Source of the DNA: Voacanga thouarsii
Taxonomy: Eukaryota; Streptophyta; Magnoliopsida; Gentianales; Apocynaceae
Direction of reading: 5' to 3'
Length of the DNA: 64,000 nucleotides
NCBI GenBank assembly: GCA_026120185.1
Contig: JANUWF010001625.1
Coordinates: 868,001 to 932,000, forward strand
The position numbers and the translations under genes were made by a program. This document shows, one piece after another, positions 23,655-36,020 of this stretch. The notes below the pieces were generated by a model. The model was not told the origin of the DNA and did no database searches. It saw nothing but the letters and a program-made list of their open reading frames with translations. Position 1 is the stretch's first letter; every line of letters begins with the position of its first letter.

Positions 23655-26600
23655 TGTAACACCCCACTACCTACGTACCCTGATAGGGCGGGATGTCACC
23701 CCGTCTAGAGGATCAGGGGTCGTTATAACGAGGTGCAAATAATAAATAATAGGCAAAAACCTAACTAAATAAAATAACAAAATACTCTTAATTGTATCCG
23801 ATGGAAATACTTATACAAATCCAAGAGATCAAAACTAAGAAACATCTCTAGAATAAAATACAAGTTAAAAATAAAATAAATAAATAGTGACCATCGCTTA
23901 TTCCTTCAACCTGCTCATTATAAGCACTCTCTTGAAATCATAATACAAACGGTGTGAGATTGACATCTCAGTAAGTCCCATGTGTGCAAGTGTCAATTAT
24001 AACCATTTCGTGCATGCAGGTTTATTAAAATCACAAAATTGTATTTGCAAGTCAATTTCATTAGTAACAGTTATACAAAGGAGGCTTGCTCAATGAATCT
24101 AAAATAGTTCACAATATTTCATCATTTCATTATATTCATAATTCATTAGGTAGGGATTAGCAAATGATCCAAACAATAGTATCATAATCTATATCATGGT
24201 TACCACCATGATAGCATCCTAAAGTATTCTTTCAACAATGGGCAGTGGGGGATCCTCCCACTATGTGAGATACTCCTCCATCTCTACACCCAACACTTAG
24301 GCTATTCAATCAGGATCAACAATGTCCATATGGACCAATATGCTAGCTTGGACGACCTGACTATATAGTACTATCACCTCTCCAAGTTGAGTTCATCTTC
24401 TGGAGGTGACCTCTAGCCAGAAGACTCACTCTTACTCTTCAAAACTAGTACTACAAGCCTAGCCCTGCTGAGTACTCAATGCTTCCCATTTAGGGGTAGA
24501 ATCATTTTTTCCTTTCTTCAAAGTATTTTGATTAGCTTGATTGCAAAACGTGATTTTTTGTAGTAGCATTTCAAATCGTTTAGTGATAGTGTAAGAAATT
24601 ATTTTTTAGTTTGAATAGTTGAAATCTGATAAACTCATTTAGAAAGTAAGACATCCACATTTCCAACCGAAGTATCAAAACACAGTGTAACTTATCATTT
24701 TTAGCCAATGTTTCAATCATTTTGCCAAACATCATATTGGAATCAATTCTAAATAACATTGTAAAATTTATGTGCAAACATATAACATTTATCAAAATGG
24801 TTATGCAGGGACCTACTTGGATAAATCAACAGCTAGACCCAACTCAATTGATTGCCCCTACTTCCACTCCTTTCATATCTAGAATAAATGATTCTATAAT
24901 TAGAATCTAAATATTACATCCACTATTTTCATGGAACAAGAATTCTCAAGATCTCATCAATCACCTAATTCATCTTTGGTGTCTAGGTAATTTAATTCAT
25001 TAGACCACATACTCAACTTCCTTTGTCATTCTATTGATCCTAACCGTGCATTCATCCAAATCAATTCACTATATGACAACTCTTATATTTAACTAGCATA
25101 AAATCATCATAATCAGCCCCATAAATGTTAAAAGATCTCATCTTTGCCTATTTAGCATAGCTCTAGATTCATTATGATAAGATGCATCAATGTCCAATCT
25201 CATACATGCTTTCTCTATGGCTTATATCAACACATTCGTCATTCTAGTTCATTCATGCTTTCATGCTAGACTCCATAAGCATTCTAAAGTGAATACACTA
25301 CATATTAATGCTATTTAAATTAGTAAAGATAGGATCTTGATTACCTCTTAGCGATCTAGACTTAAAACACGACAATTCCTTGATGACTAGCTTGAGTTCA
25401 ATCGATGGTTGAAGAGATTGGTCCCTCCAAAATGTCCTTGATCAAGACTCACCAAGAAAGGAATAAAATCAATCCCTTATGGACGTGACTTAAGGGAGGA
25501 AAGAAGAAAAAAATGGAGTAAGAGATGAATAGAAGGGTTGAAGATCAATTACCTTATAGAGAGTTTCAGTTTTGGCTTTGTCCTTAATATAGGCTGGCCG
25601 AATTTTTGTGCAGGTTGAATGCTGGTTTTTTTTTTTTTCTTTTGAGTGTGAGGAGCTGAGAGGGTAGGAAATTTCATATTTTTCTGGACAGAAAAGGCTA
25701 GGGTTTGGTGTTTAGGTGTTTGGAGAAGTCCTATCTTACTATGGATTATTGATCACAAGAGAAAAGTTAGACAGCTTTGGTCCTTCTATGGGTGCCGAAA
25801 TTGGACAATAGTTTAAGGGTTATTACTGCTGTGTTTTTGCTGCTTATGATGGCCAAAAATATGGGCAGAATGAGAGAAGAAATCTGGTTGGTTTTGGTCT
25901 CTATAGTGGCAAAAATAAGAGAGGAGAAGTGAGCCTTTGCATGGCTGTTTTTTGCTCGATAACTAGAAAAGATTTTGTGTAGGTTTTTGGCTGGAAATTT
26001 GTGCAAAATGGTGCTGATTGTGGACAAAATTCTGAAGGAATTGGAGAGGAAATTCTGGTATTTTTTTTTTTGCTAAAACAAAGTCCTAGTTAGTTAAGGT
26101 TTTCTTAGATAACCCTAGCTGGGTTTTGGAGAGTTTTAGTTGACCTACATTTGCTCTAGTGTGTGTGGTGGCAGCTTTGAGGGAATTTTTCAGAAAATAT
26201 AGGAGGGAATTAGGTTATTTATTTAAGCAATAATTTAATTTATTCCCTATATTAATTTGAGTAATTTAAATGACTCTTAAATAATTATTTTTACATGATA
26301 AAATTCTGGTTTCTTTTTCCCTTGAAGCTACTGAAATCCCTCTTCCTTTTTCACCTAAATTTTCAAAAATCCTTATCTAATAGGTAGCTACTTCATTTAA
26401 AACCAACTTTTATCCTTTTATTTCCTTTTTAAAATTTTTTTGAAGAGAATTAAAATATGGAGACTTATCTCTTTAAGGTGTGGAGGCTACCATATTAAAA
26501 CAAGATGTATATTCATATATTTTATCTCCAAATAAATTACTTAGTTATAGCTTTTAAAAATCCAAATTAATAATATGTAAAATTTTCTACAAGTTTCGGA

Positions 26601-27121
26601 TAAGATATTAGAAAAGAAATTAATTTATTTTCAAATATTTTAGAAAATAATTCCAAAGATAAATCACACTCCTAAATTTTAGGAAATTATCTCCAAGGTG
26701 GCGGCTACCTTAGGAGTATTTCGGCCAAGGCTTATAAAAATTTAGGGGAGGAAAAAAAAAGGTGGAGAGAGATGATTTGAAGTAGCTATAATTCGAACTC
26801 AAGCCTATCAAGAATTAAACATCAAGCTTTATCCCCTATTCCACAATAATTCTTGTATAAAATTTTCCCTAATTAAATTCTCTTAATTCTTACTCACTTG
26901 TTTCATCCTTTTCCTAAAGAATTTTCCTCATCAAAATAAAAACTCAACTAACTTAAATAACACAACCATTTCAAGAACAAATTAATTCAAGAAACGACAA
27001 ACTCGTGAAACTCATATTTCCATGAAAATAATTCAATTTACCAAAAGGAAATATAAATGAAATGTTATGACATGCATGACTTTCCCCACATACTAAAGGT
27101 GGCTTAATACGAGGTATTACA
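23655..27121 (-). mobile_element. G2 left LTR (3' LTR of minus-strand Tekay-type chromovirus)
   Basis: TGTAACACCCC at 23655 and ...GAGGTATTACA at 27121 enclose 3467 bp, followed at once by a purine tract on the minus strand. The outer block 'gatgtcaccccgtc...ggggtcgttataa' is shared with the T1 and G1 LTRs. It carries a 'ctcagtaagtcccatgtgtg' block (about 23969) found in all Tekay-type LTRs here. The right LTR of G2 is not in the window. Short frames inside (24580-24910, 25767-26027) have no domains. Confidence 0.8.
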
Positions 27122-27136
27122 TCCTTCCCCCCTTAA
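27122..27136 (-). other. G2 polypurine tract
   Basis: Minus-strand AAGGGGGGAAGGA abuts the LTR terminus at 27121. It marks the 3' end of the G2 internal region. Confidence 0.75.
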
Positions 27137-27149
27137 GAGAATTTTGTCC

Positions 27150-28470
27150 CGAAATTCTGAGTGTGATTTATCTAAAGCAAACTTAGATACTTCCTCCTCA
27201 CCCAAGCTTCAGTCTCCCACGTCGCATCCTAAGAACTATGATGCTCCCATAAAATCTTCATCATCGGTATCTGCTTATTCCTTAACATCTTGACACTCTG
27301 ATCTATCACTTTAATCGCTTTCTCCACATAGTAGAAATCAGGCTGTAGAATCAGTGGTTCCTCATTCATTACATGCTCTAGGTTAGGGTTTTACCTCTTT
27401 AATTAGGACACATGGAACACATCCTAAATTCCTGCTAACCCTTCTGGCAGCTCCAACCGGTATGCTATGGGTATTATCCTTTCAATCACTGGAAAAGGTC
27501 CTAAATATCTAGGACACAACCTCCCTCTTTTAGGATGCTTAAGAATCCCTCTGCTCAGTGTTATCTTTAGAAAAGTCTGATCTCCCACATGAAACTCCAA
27601 CTCACTTCTTCAATTGTCGGCATAACTCTTCTATCGACTTTGAGCGGTTTTCAGTCTCTCCCTTATTACCTTCACTTTGTCGGCCATTTCTTCAATATTC
27701 ACTTCCCCATACTTGCTGATTTGACCATCCTCTGACCATTTCCAATACAACAGTACTTGACATTTCTGGCCATATAATGCTTCGTAGGGTGCCATTCTAA
27801 TCGATGCCTGATGACTGTTATTGTAAGGCAATTTGGCATATGGTATGCAATCTAACCACTTATCCCCAAAATCCAACACGCAAACCCTAAGCATATTCTC
27901 TAATATCTGGATTACTCTTTTGGATTGTCCATCTGTCTATGGATGAGTAGAAGTACTGAGCTTTAGAGTCATCCCTATTGACTCTTGAAATTTGGTCCAA
28001 AACCTCGATGTAAATCTAGGATCCCTATCGGATATGATACTCGAAGGCATACCATGCAATCTAACCACTTCTTGAATATACGTCTTAGCCAAATTTTCCA
28101 TAGAGTCCTTCATATTTATCGGAATGAAATGAGTTATCTCGGTCAACTTGTCAGCCACAACCCACACGGCATCCTTCATAATCTTCTACATCGGTAGCCC
28201 CGTGACGAAATTCATTGTTATTTCTATCCACTTCCAATCAGGAATAGCCAACGGTTATAATAATTCGGCTGCCTTCTTGTGCTCTGCTTTTACCTTTTGA
28301 CACGTCAGGCAAGTAGAGACATATTGCACCACATCTCTATTCATTCCCGACCACCAGTAAGCTTTTTTTAAATCTTAGTACATCTTCACTTCTTCTGGGT
28401 GAATATAGTACTTGCTTTTGTGAGCCTCCTCCATTATCTTTCTCTTTAATACGGGGTCGTTCGGTACACA
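27150..28470 (-). pseudogene. G2 integrase with C-terminal chromodomain, broken
   Basis: The minus-strand order is zinc-binding HHCC region (28320-28430; H-K-S-K-Y-Y-I-H ... C-L-T-C-Q), catalytic core, C-terminal GPF-type region and chromodomain (about 27160-27330; A-I-K-V-I-D-Q-S, I-L-W-E-H-H, T-W-E-T-E). The first catalytic Asp is Asn (T-M-N-F near 28215). The second is present (S-D-R-D-P-R-F). The Glu is Lys (G-Q-S-K-R-V near 27915). A stop interrupts H-P-*-T-D-G, and others follow. The chromodomain puts it among chromoviruses, and its spacing after integrase fits the Tekay/Del clade. The protein would have inserted cDNA into chromatin; this copy is dead. Confidence 0.85.
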
Positions 28471-28699
28471 TAGCAGTTCTCAGAAACACATCACTCCTGC
28501 TTCATTAATCCAAAACTTCTTATTTCCTCTTTTTGCTTCCTTTGCCTTGAAGGCCTAAAACACTTGGTTATTCCGCTGAACTTCACTAATCTTTTGCCTC
28601 ACCTCAGGCTCCAACTTCAGGTTGCTTAAACTAATTTTCCCTTCTCCTACTTCTGCCTTTTGCCCTAAGATTTCTTGTACTCTTTGAACCTCTTGCACC

Positions 28700-29870
28700 C
28701 TTAAGCTAGCCATCCTCACTTTCGACTCAGCACATCAGCTACCACATTCGCTTTCCCTAAATAGTAATTAATTGGACACTTGTTTTCCACCAAGAACTCC
28801 ATCTATCTCCTCTGCCTTAAGTTCAAGTCCTTCTGCGTGAATGTGTACTTCAAGCTTTTATGATCCTAAAAACTTCATATTCCTCTCCATATAAATAGTG
28901 TCACCATTTCTTCATAGAAAGCACTATTGTTGCCAATTCCAAGTCATGCATCAGATAGTTTAGGTTGTGCGGCTTCAACTTCCTCAATTCGTAGGCGATA
29001 ACTTTTTTGTCCTGCATTAGCACCACCCCTAGACCTTCCTTAGAAGCATCCGTATACAAGGAATATGCCTTACCTTCTTCAGGTAGGGTCAATACTGGTG
29101 CTGTCATCAACCCCCTCTTAAGCTCTTGAAAGGTCTTTTTGCACTTATCATTCCAGAAGTACGACATATCCTTTCTTAGAAATCGAGTCATCGACGTAGA
29201 GAAGTTTTTAATAAAACGACGGTAATATTCCGCCAATCTAAGGAAACTCCTGATCTCGATTACGCTCTCTGGTTGTTTCCAGTTTAAGACAGCCTCAAAC
29301 TTCGGTGGATCCACCTTGATTCTATCTTTAGATATCACGTGACCAAGAAAAGCCATTGAATCCAACCAAAACTCAGATTTGCTGAACTTAACATAGAGTT
29401 TACGCTTTGTCAATTTCTTCGGTACTAACCTCAGATAGTCTGCATGCTTCTCGGGATTTTTTGAGTAGATCAAAATATTGTCTATGAACACCACCATGAA
29501 CTTATCCAGGTACGGCTAAAAAACCCTGTGCATAAGATCAATGAAAATGATGGGTGTATTAGTTACTCCGAACGGCATCTTCACGAACTCGTAGAGCCCA
29601 TATCTAGTGTTAAAGGCCGTCTTGGGAATCTCATCCTCTTTGATTCACACCTGATAATAACCTTGCTGAAGATCTAACTTGGAGAAGTAACAGGAACATT
29701 GCAACTGATCAAACAACCCATCAATCAAGGGCATGGGATACTTGTTCTTGATCGTGAGGTTAATTAGCCCTCTATAGTCTATGCAGAACCTCAATGTCTC
29801 ATCCTTCTTCTTGACAAATAACACCGGGGCTCCCCATGGCGATGTACTGGGTCTTATGTACCATTATTTA
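28700..29870 (-). pseudogene. G2 reverse transcriptase and RNase H, broken
   Basis: RT starts near 29845 ([13 protein letters not shown]), with stops near 29645 and 29518. The active-site box reads F-I-D-N (29470-29485), so the second catalytic Asp is Asn. An uninterrupted 198-codon stretch (29497-28901) covers the RT thumb and RNase H, with [11 protein letters not shown] and H-D-L-E-L-A. RNase H keeps its first Asp and the Glu. It then decays toward 28700. In an active element this enzyme copies the RNA genome into cDNA. Confidence 0.85.
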
Positions 29871-30596
29871 ACTAGTTCTTCTAGCTGCTCCTTCAATTCT
29901 TTCAATTCTGGGGGGCACTATTCGATAAAGAGTCTTTAAAAACAGTTCAGCTCTAAGAACAAGATCGATGGTGAACTCGTCTTTGCAGGAAGGTGGAAGT
30001 GAAGTAAGTTCGACCGAAAACATGTATGCGAAGTCCTTTAGCACCATGGTGCTTTCCAAAGGACACTGATCCTTAGGCTTATTAATTGGATAAGCAAGAT
30101 ATCCTACACAACCCTTCTTCAGCATTTTCCGTGCCTTTGGCCCTGCTATCAAGAATTTGAAATTCCTCACCTTCCCCTCACTAAACTTTAATACATCGCA
30201 TCTAGGTCTAACAAACTTCACTGTCTTGGCCTTGAAATCCACTCTTTCTCCATGCTTTGCTAACCAGTCCATACCCACAATTAGGTCATACTCATCGATG
30301 GGTAGGATTATGAGATCTGCCTTCAAAATCTCTTTTCCAACCACAACATCACACCCTTGAACTACCTTACTCGCATCTTTCTGCCTCCCCAAAGATGTCC
30401 TCACTAGTATGGTGTAAGGTAACTCTACCCCGTCCCAACCCAAATGGCATGCACACTTATCGTTCACATATGAATGAGTTGATCCGTGGTCTATTAAAAT
30501 AGAAATAGAGTGACTTTGCACAAAAAGGGTACCTTCAAGTATTGCAGAATCAACTCCAAGCTCTTCCTGGTTTAAGGTGAAGACCTTAGAATTCAT
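29868..30596 (-). pseudogene. G2 protease and RT N-terminal region, open but mutated
   Basis: A 242-codon open frame. The aspartic protease flap region and active site read L-I-D-H-G-S-T-H-S-Y; the catalytic Asp is present and the next residue is His. D-E-Y-D-L-I-V-G-M-D-W-L follows about 75 residues later. The linker then leads into RT (D-Q-C-P-L-E ... F-T-I-D-L-V-L). The frame is lost near 29868 just before the RT entry block. It is the longest surviving frame in the window and is continuous upstream with gag. Confidence 0.85.
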
Positions 30597-30599
30597 TTG

Positions 30600-31568
30600 A
30601 GGCTTTTAGCCTCTTTCTTCATTTGTCCCAACAGGTGCTCCTCTGGCTGCTCCAATAGATTGAGTTGCGGCTCCTTGCCCCATTCTAAAAGGTCTTAGGC
30701 AGTTGTTCCTTAGGTGGATCGGGTCACCACAGTTGAAATATCTCTTCGTCAATCCCCTTGACTAGCAATCTATTTCGGCATGACCAAGCCTTCCGCAATT
30801 TTGACACATCCGCGTGCTTGACATACGACCTGGTCGTACTGTCCTAGGTTGGTTTCCCTTATTTTCCTACTGCATTGGGCCAGCAGGTCGCTTCTGAGCC
30901 TGGGGTCTCATCGGTGGTCGGCTTGATTGGAATGGCCTGTTCATCGGCCGATTCCTATCCTCATTTTTTGTTCAAGTTGCTACATCTATTGTGGCTGTCT
31001 ATGTCACCGGAGGAGATGGTGCTAGTGCCCTCCTCCAGTCCTACCCAAGACCCTTTATGAATTGACGTGTTCGCTTCTTCTCGATATCTACTAGACACTT
31101 GCAGTACTTGGATAGCTAGGTAAACCGTGTGGCATACTGAGCCACGGTCTTTCCTCATAGCATGAGAGCCTGGAATTCATCCTCCATCTTCTTCGCTATC
31201 CATCACAGTATATACTCTACTCGAAAAGCCTCCACAAAGTTCTCCCACACCCAGTCGCTATCCTCTCTCTCCCAATCCTCCTAGACTCGCTGTCACTAAG
31301 CTCGGGTAGGTCCCATCAACCTGAATGGTGTAAACTTCACTCTCCTCTTCTCAAGGTCCTGAAGAGTTGCGAAAATATCCTCTATTTGCTCAATCTACTG
31401 CTCTGCCTTTTCATCTTGCTCCACATTTCCCTGAAACGTCGGAGGTTAGAACTTTAGGAATCGTTCCAAGGCCTCATCCTCACCCCTAGGTGCTTTCATA
31501 TCCACCTTATCCACTTTCTCAGTTAAGTTCTATAGAATGGCAGCCATCTTGTCGAAGGGATGCCCCAT
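30600..31568 (-). pseudogene. G2 Gag, broken by many stops
   Basis: The start codon is at 31568 (M-G-H-P-F-D-K-M). Capsid-like region: A-L-E-R-F-L-K-F, G-P-T-R-A-*-W, W-E-N-F-V-E-A-F, with the tryptophan and glutamine codons now stops. Two zinc knuckles lie at about 30727-30813. The first is intact (C-Q-N-C-G-R-L-G-H-A-E-I-D-C) and the second has Tyr for its first Cys. At least ten in-frame stops, mostly TAG or TGA at former TGG, CAG or CGA positions. It has the same layout as T1 gag. Confidence 0.8.
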
Positions 31569-32013
31569 GGTCACCTCTTGGGGTCCTCCAGATATCAATT
31601 CCTGTTCTTGTTTGGGTTCTTCTTCCACTTTTATGATGGACTAACACGTAAGCTCGAATTCAGGAGTGGATGACCTACTCTCCCGAATAGTTCTTTCGCA
31701 CAATAGTCCTATGCCTTGGTGCTATCTACTTGCACCCAATACCAACCTTAGTAAAGGGAAGTTCATAGTATGCAATTGTCCAATTTATAGATTTGAAATA
31801 ACTTACAATGCATCGAGAAATAAATTTTGCAAAAAATGCTCCAAATAAAATAAAGAAACAAAAAAAATCACATTTTTTTTTTTACCTAATTCCAAATTGG
31901 TACAAAATAAGGGGGTTCCTAAAATTCAAAATTCAAAATAAAGAATAAATTCTAAATTAAATAAATAAAAAAACACCTTAAAATAAAGAACTAGCACTAA
32001 TAGTCCTAAAATT
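31569..32013. other. G2 spacer between leader ORF and gag
   Basis: T/A-rich runs such as the T tract at about 31871-31884. No domain is recognised. The equivalent spacer in T1 lies at 52591-52889. Confidence 0.5.
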
Positions 32014-32475
32014 CTAAAAATCACTAGAGTCGCGGGAATCCTCAAAAGTCTCGGAAAGAGGTTCCACTAGCCTTCCTGCACTGCTGTTGTCATGATCTAT
32101 GTTGCAATCTGCATCGCAATCTCTTGCAAAACCGAAGGATCTATACTTTTTCCTAGGCCACTCTAGTATGAACTCTCCAGAGTCTCTATCCATTAACTTA
32201 GCTCTTAAGTCCTTATCCCTTAGTTTATCCATAGCCAGCATCAGAGCACTCTTAGGTCTCCCAGACTCTGACTCATAAGACTCAGTTCCCAATAATGCCG
32301 GGGTTCCTTCATCAATAGATAGGGTTGCAGGTTTATCTATTCTATCCTCATCCTCAACCATTTTGGCCCCATACTCTCCTATTTCTCCCCTAATCCCAAG
32401 TCCTCCCAGCTCACCCTCACTCTCATCCTCAATCGCTCCTCCACCTCCGATCACTCCCCACATCATCACTCTCAT
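32014..32475 (-). CDS. G2 leader ORF, unknown function
   Basis: A 153-codon open frame upstream of gag, at the same place as the leader ORFs of G1 and T1. It is Gly/Glu-rich near the N terminus, acidic throughout, and ends D-S-R-D-S-S-D-F. A second frame near the start also encodes an acidic run, so a frameshift is possible. No known fold is recognised. The copia element C2 cuts G2 about 50 bp upstream, so the PBS and right LTR are missing. Confidence 0.35.
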   Translation of the reverse strand: MRVMMWGVIGGGGAIEDESEGELGGLGIRGEIGEYGAKMVEDEDRIDKPATLSIDEGTPALLGTESYESESGRPKSALMLAMDKLRDKDLRAKLMDRDSGEFILEWPRKKYRSFGFARDCDADCNIDHDNSSAGRLVEPLSETFEDSRDSSDF

Positions 32476-32524
32476 ACTCTACAAAGCCCTAATTCCACTC
32501 AAGTGTAAGTATCTCAGGTTCTTG

Positions 32525-33770
32525 TGTTGGGAAATATGCCTTCTTAAACTATGTTTTTGACGTAAATATCGAATGTCTTAATAAAAGAATTTATTTTCAG
32601 AAATATTTTGTGAATTTATATTTTATATGTACACAATTACATTTGGAAAAGACCCATTGTGTTTGAGTAAGTGGTCCATGTGAATGGAGGTCTTTCATAG
32701 TAAGGTATGGATCACGGATTACTTAACACATAAACATTCATTCTTAACTGATTGATGAGAATGAGAATCTCATCATGTTTAGGTTATTATGTTGTTAATT
32801 CCAAATGGAGAATGGCTTACCTTTAGCCAGTGAGTAGTCCATTCACTTCATGACATAAGCGTATTTCTAATACGTAGAACAGGACCTATAGTAGTGGTTT
32901 CTTAAAAATACTCTATGGTAGAAACCTAGAATACTACTGCTACAGCGTGGACTAGTACTCTATGACTTGAGTATGAGTTGGTGGCCTGACTATGCTGGAA
33001 GCATGTACTTTGATATGCTATTGTTGAGGCTTTATCGTAGGGCCAAAATACATGTATGTTTAGTATGTGCGACTAGTTAGTTAAGACAGACTTGTACAAA
33101 ATATTTTCTATACTATATATGGTGATGTATAAAGGGGTTGTTTGAATGATCTAAATATTCAGGGCCTTGAGAAACATAACGTGGATGTTTGCTTTATGGT
33201 AGCTTCATTGGAAAGCGGAAATAATCCGGGAAGTCATGGATCATTAGACTAGAAGTCTAAGGATGGTAGATGTCATTTAGAGAAGTGTTAGTACACTTCT
33301 TCCTCTCTAAATGTATGGTGATGTATAAAGGGGTATTTTAGTCATTACACCTGTAGATAGGAGACTTTGCTAACGCAGCATTGTCCTTGGGGTTAATATT
33401 TCCTTATGGTGATATTAGGAAATATTTAAAATGCAAAATACACTTATTTATATGGCAATGATATTTTGGTCATTTTAGTAGCCAAGGCAGTGTGTCTTTT
33501 GTTCTCCAATATAGACCGTGAGTCCTAATTAAATACGGGCGCTGACTAGGGTCTGGAATCCGGTCCGTGCACGAGGCACCCAAGGGTCCTGGTTCTATGC
33601 GACAGGTGCAGTGGACCACAATGTAGGTAGGTGCTTGATCTAGTGCGATAGGTGTATTGGACCAAGGAGAAATTTTTTAATTTTTTTCCTTGTAATTTTT
33701 CTTGCAATTTCTTTTGGTTTTGGGGTCCATACCAGGCGAAGTTAATATCTTGCAATAGTTAATATTCAAG
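32525..33770 (+). mobile_element. C2: Ty1/copia LTR and leader (right limit uncertain)
   Basis: TGTTGGGAAATATGCC at 32525 is a typical start of a plant copia LTR and interrupts the G2 leader region. The following kilobase is noncoding. No clear CA end followed by TGGTATCAGAG could be found, so the LTR end near 33770 is only an estimate. It contains two copies of 'atggtgatgtataaagggg' (about 33118 and 33315). Short frames (33546-33755) are not genes. Confidence 0.6.
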
Positions 33771-34880
33771 GAATATTTTTGCATGAAAATATTAGTAAGG
33801 AATTTTAGGATTAAACAAGATAATTAATTAATTAATTAATTAATTAATGTGTTTAATTTTATATCTAGGCACTTAGGTTTAAAAATAGAATAGCATGAAA
33901 ACGTCCACTGTTTTCTAGCATGCTATTTTTTTTATGTACCTATGTGCACATTTTATCAAAGACCAAAGTCTTTGGAATGTTTTTGACAAGGAAAATATTT
34001 TTCTACAAATTAAATGGTTATTTTAACTTGAACAAAAATTAATCCTTAGATATTTTCTCAAAGGATTTAATCATTGACATAGACAATATATTGGATTTAG
34101 ATATTTTTATAAGTTAAAATAGAAAGCCATTTTATTTTAATTTTTTCGCACAAGAAAATTATTTTTTCAAATAAACTTGAGACCAAAGTTTCTAGAAAGT
34201 TTTAATTGGAAAAATTTTGAAATCATTAAGTTTTTAACTTAAATAAAATTAGTCCATGTGAAAAAACTCTCAAAGGATATAAACCTTGACATAGAGATTT
34301 TTATGGACTTAGAAATTTTATTTTTGAGTTAAGGGAAAAACATAATGGAAATTTTCAAAAGGATATTTTTCAAAAAACCTTGTTTTAAAAGACAAAGTGG
34401 GAGAGGGGTTCTAACGGCTCCACAGCTTCCATCATGATCCTCATTAGAGATCGTAGGTCCCCTTGCGTCACCATGGGAGAGAACCCGTATAGGATGGACA
34501 TAACACAAGGATCTAGATCTAATAGAGAGATGTAATTAATAACCCAGGGTACGTACTATGATCGGCTAGCCCCTCGTTAGAGGTTATAGTACGAGGAATG
34601 TCCATAGGAAATGAGAGAAAACGGCCATCCCTCCGATGGAGTTATCTTCTAGATCATTACCTAGAAAGTAAATTAATTTGTAATGGTTAACACACTTAGC
34701 TTAGGGAAATATTAATCTTCTCAAGAAGCTATGTCTATTTTCCTAAGAGACAAATTGATTATTATCAATTTTGATAAAAAGGATAAAGTGCACAAATTTG
34801 TTTTATTTTCACAAACTGAATCATTTTCTTTTATTTTTTGATTTTTCAAAAATGGTGGGAGATTCTTTTAGTCCATTAGC
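33771..34880 (+). mobile_element. C2 leader region
   Basis: Noncoding, with an (ATTA)n run at about 33820-33848 and a purine block 'gacaaagtgggagagggg' at 34381. No domains. It leads into C2 gag. Confidence 0.5.
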
Positions 34881-35650
34881 CATTATTCTCCGAGAGAATA
34901 AGGTAATATGACTAAACTATGTGGACCGAAAGAGGAACCTGGACATAATACTTATAGCAGAAGAGTATACGTATGTCCTTTACGAAACCTACTATGTTAT
35001 CGGGGAAGGTTCCACTGCCAAAGAGCGTGAGGTTGAGAAGGCATGGAAGAAGGCCGATGAAATGGCTTGTTGTTACATGTTGGCCTCTATGTCTAATGTT
35101 GTTCCAGTCTAAACATGAGCACATGACCACTGCGTATGACTTAACTTAATCATTAGCCACAATGTTCACAGATAAGAGCTAGCCTACAAGGAAGGAGGCT
35201 CTTCGAACAATTATAAACACTAAGATGGCTGAGGGAGCATCAGTGAAAGAGCATATGCTCAAGATGATTCCTGCTTTCGAGGAGGCAGAAATCTTAGGGG
35301 CTGTGATTGACTTCGAAAGCTAAGTGGATATGGTTCTCGAATCAGTACCGGGTTCCTTTACTCAGTTCAAGTTAAATTACAACACGAACAAGTTGAACAT
35401 GAGTTTAATTGAGTTGATGAAGGAGCTCTAGATAGCGGAGAAGGCCATGAAGCCACAATTAAATGCTATGATTGCTAAGGCTTCATCTTCTAGAATTGGG
35501 CCCAAGCCCAAGAAGTTCAAGAAGAAGAAGGGAATGCAACAGCCCAACCTAAGACCCAACCCAAAGACAAATCCAAAGGCAAGTGCTTCAAATGTAGACT
35601 GAAGGGACACTGGAAAAAGGAATGTCTAGATTTTCAAGCCAAGAAAAATC
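34881..35650 (+). pseudogene. C2 Gag, broken
   Basis: Recognisable plant copia Gag in order: N-L-D-I-I-L-I-A-E-E-Y, K-K-A-D-E-M-A-C-C-Y, L-A-S-M-S-N-V (34921-35112 open), then A-L-R-T-I-I-N-T-K-M-A-E-G, E-I-L-G-A-V-I-D and K-L-N-Y-N-T-N-K-L. The zinc knuckle C-F-K-C-R-L-K-G-H-W-K-K-E-C is at about 35586-35627, and a frameshift separates it from the upstream part. In-frame stops lie near 35112, 35322 and 35428. The frame at 35428-35610 on the minus strand is a shadow. Confidence 0.85.
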
Positions 35651-36020
35651 CCACAGGTAATTTTTTCTATTTAGAGTCCATATCAATGGTTGGATCAACA
35701 TCCACTTGGATTGGTGATTCAGGAGCCATTGATCATATCTGTAACTCCTTGCAGGGGTTTAGAAAGATTAGAAGACTCTAGAAGGGTGAACATGGATTAC
35801 GTGTAGGAAATGGAACACAAGTTTGGGCCCTTGTAGTGGGAGAGCTGGATCTTGTTTTTTATTGTAATAGAATACTGGTTTTGAAAGATATTTTATATGT
35901 ACCTGGCTTTCAATAGAATTTGATTTCAGTTGCGAATCTAATAAATCAAGGATATTCTGTATCTTTTCATTCTGATATTTCTATAAGTAGAGATGGAGAA
36001 ATTTTATGCACTGGGTATGA
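35651..36020 (+). pseudogene. C2 protease / start of integrase region, truncated
   Basis: The aspartic protease active site reads W-I-G-D-S-G-A-I-D-H-I-C at about 35710, typical of copia elements (D-S-G-A). It is followed by L-R-V-G-N-G and L-K-D-I-L-Y-V-P-G-F. Stops occur near 35780 and 35916. The coding region ends after L-C-T-G-Y-D where LTR L2 begins at 36021. Copia integrase and RT are absent from the window. Confidence 0.8.

Noticed and set aside
35428..35610. Minus-strand Phe/Gly/Leu-rich frame resembling a membrane protein
   Set aside because: It is the antisense of the Lys/Pro-rich part of C2 Gag.
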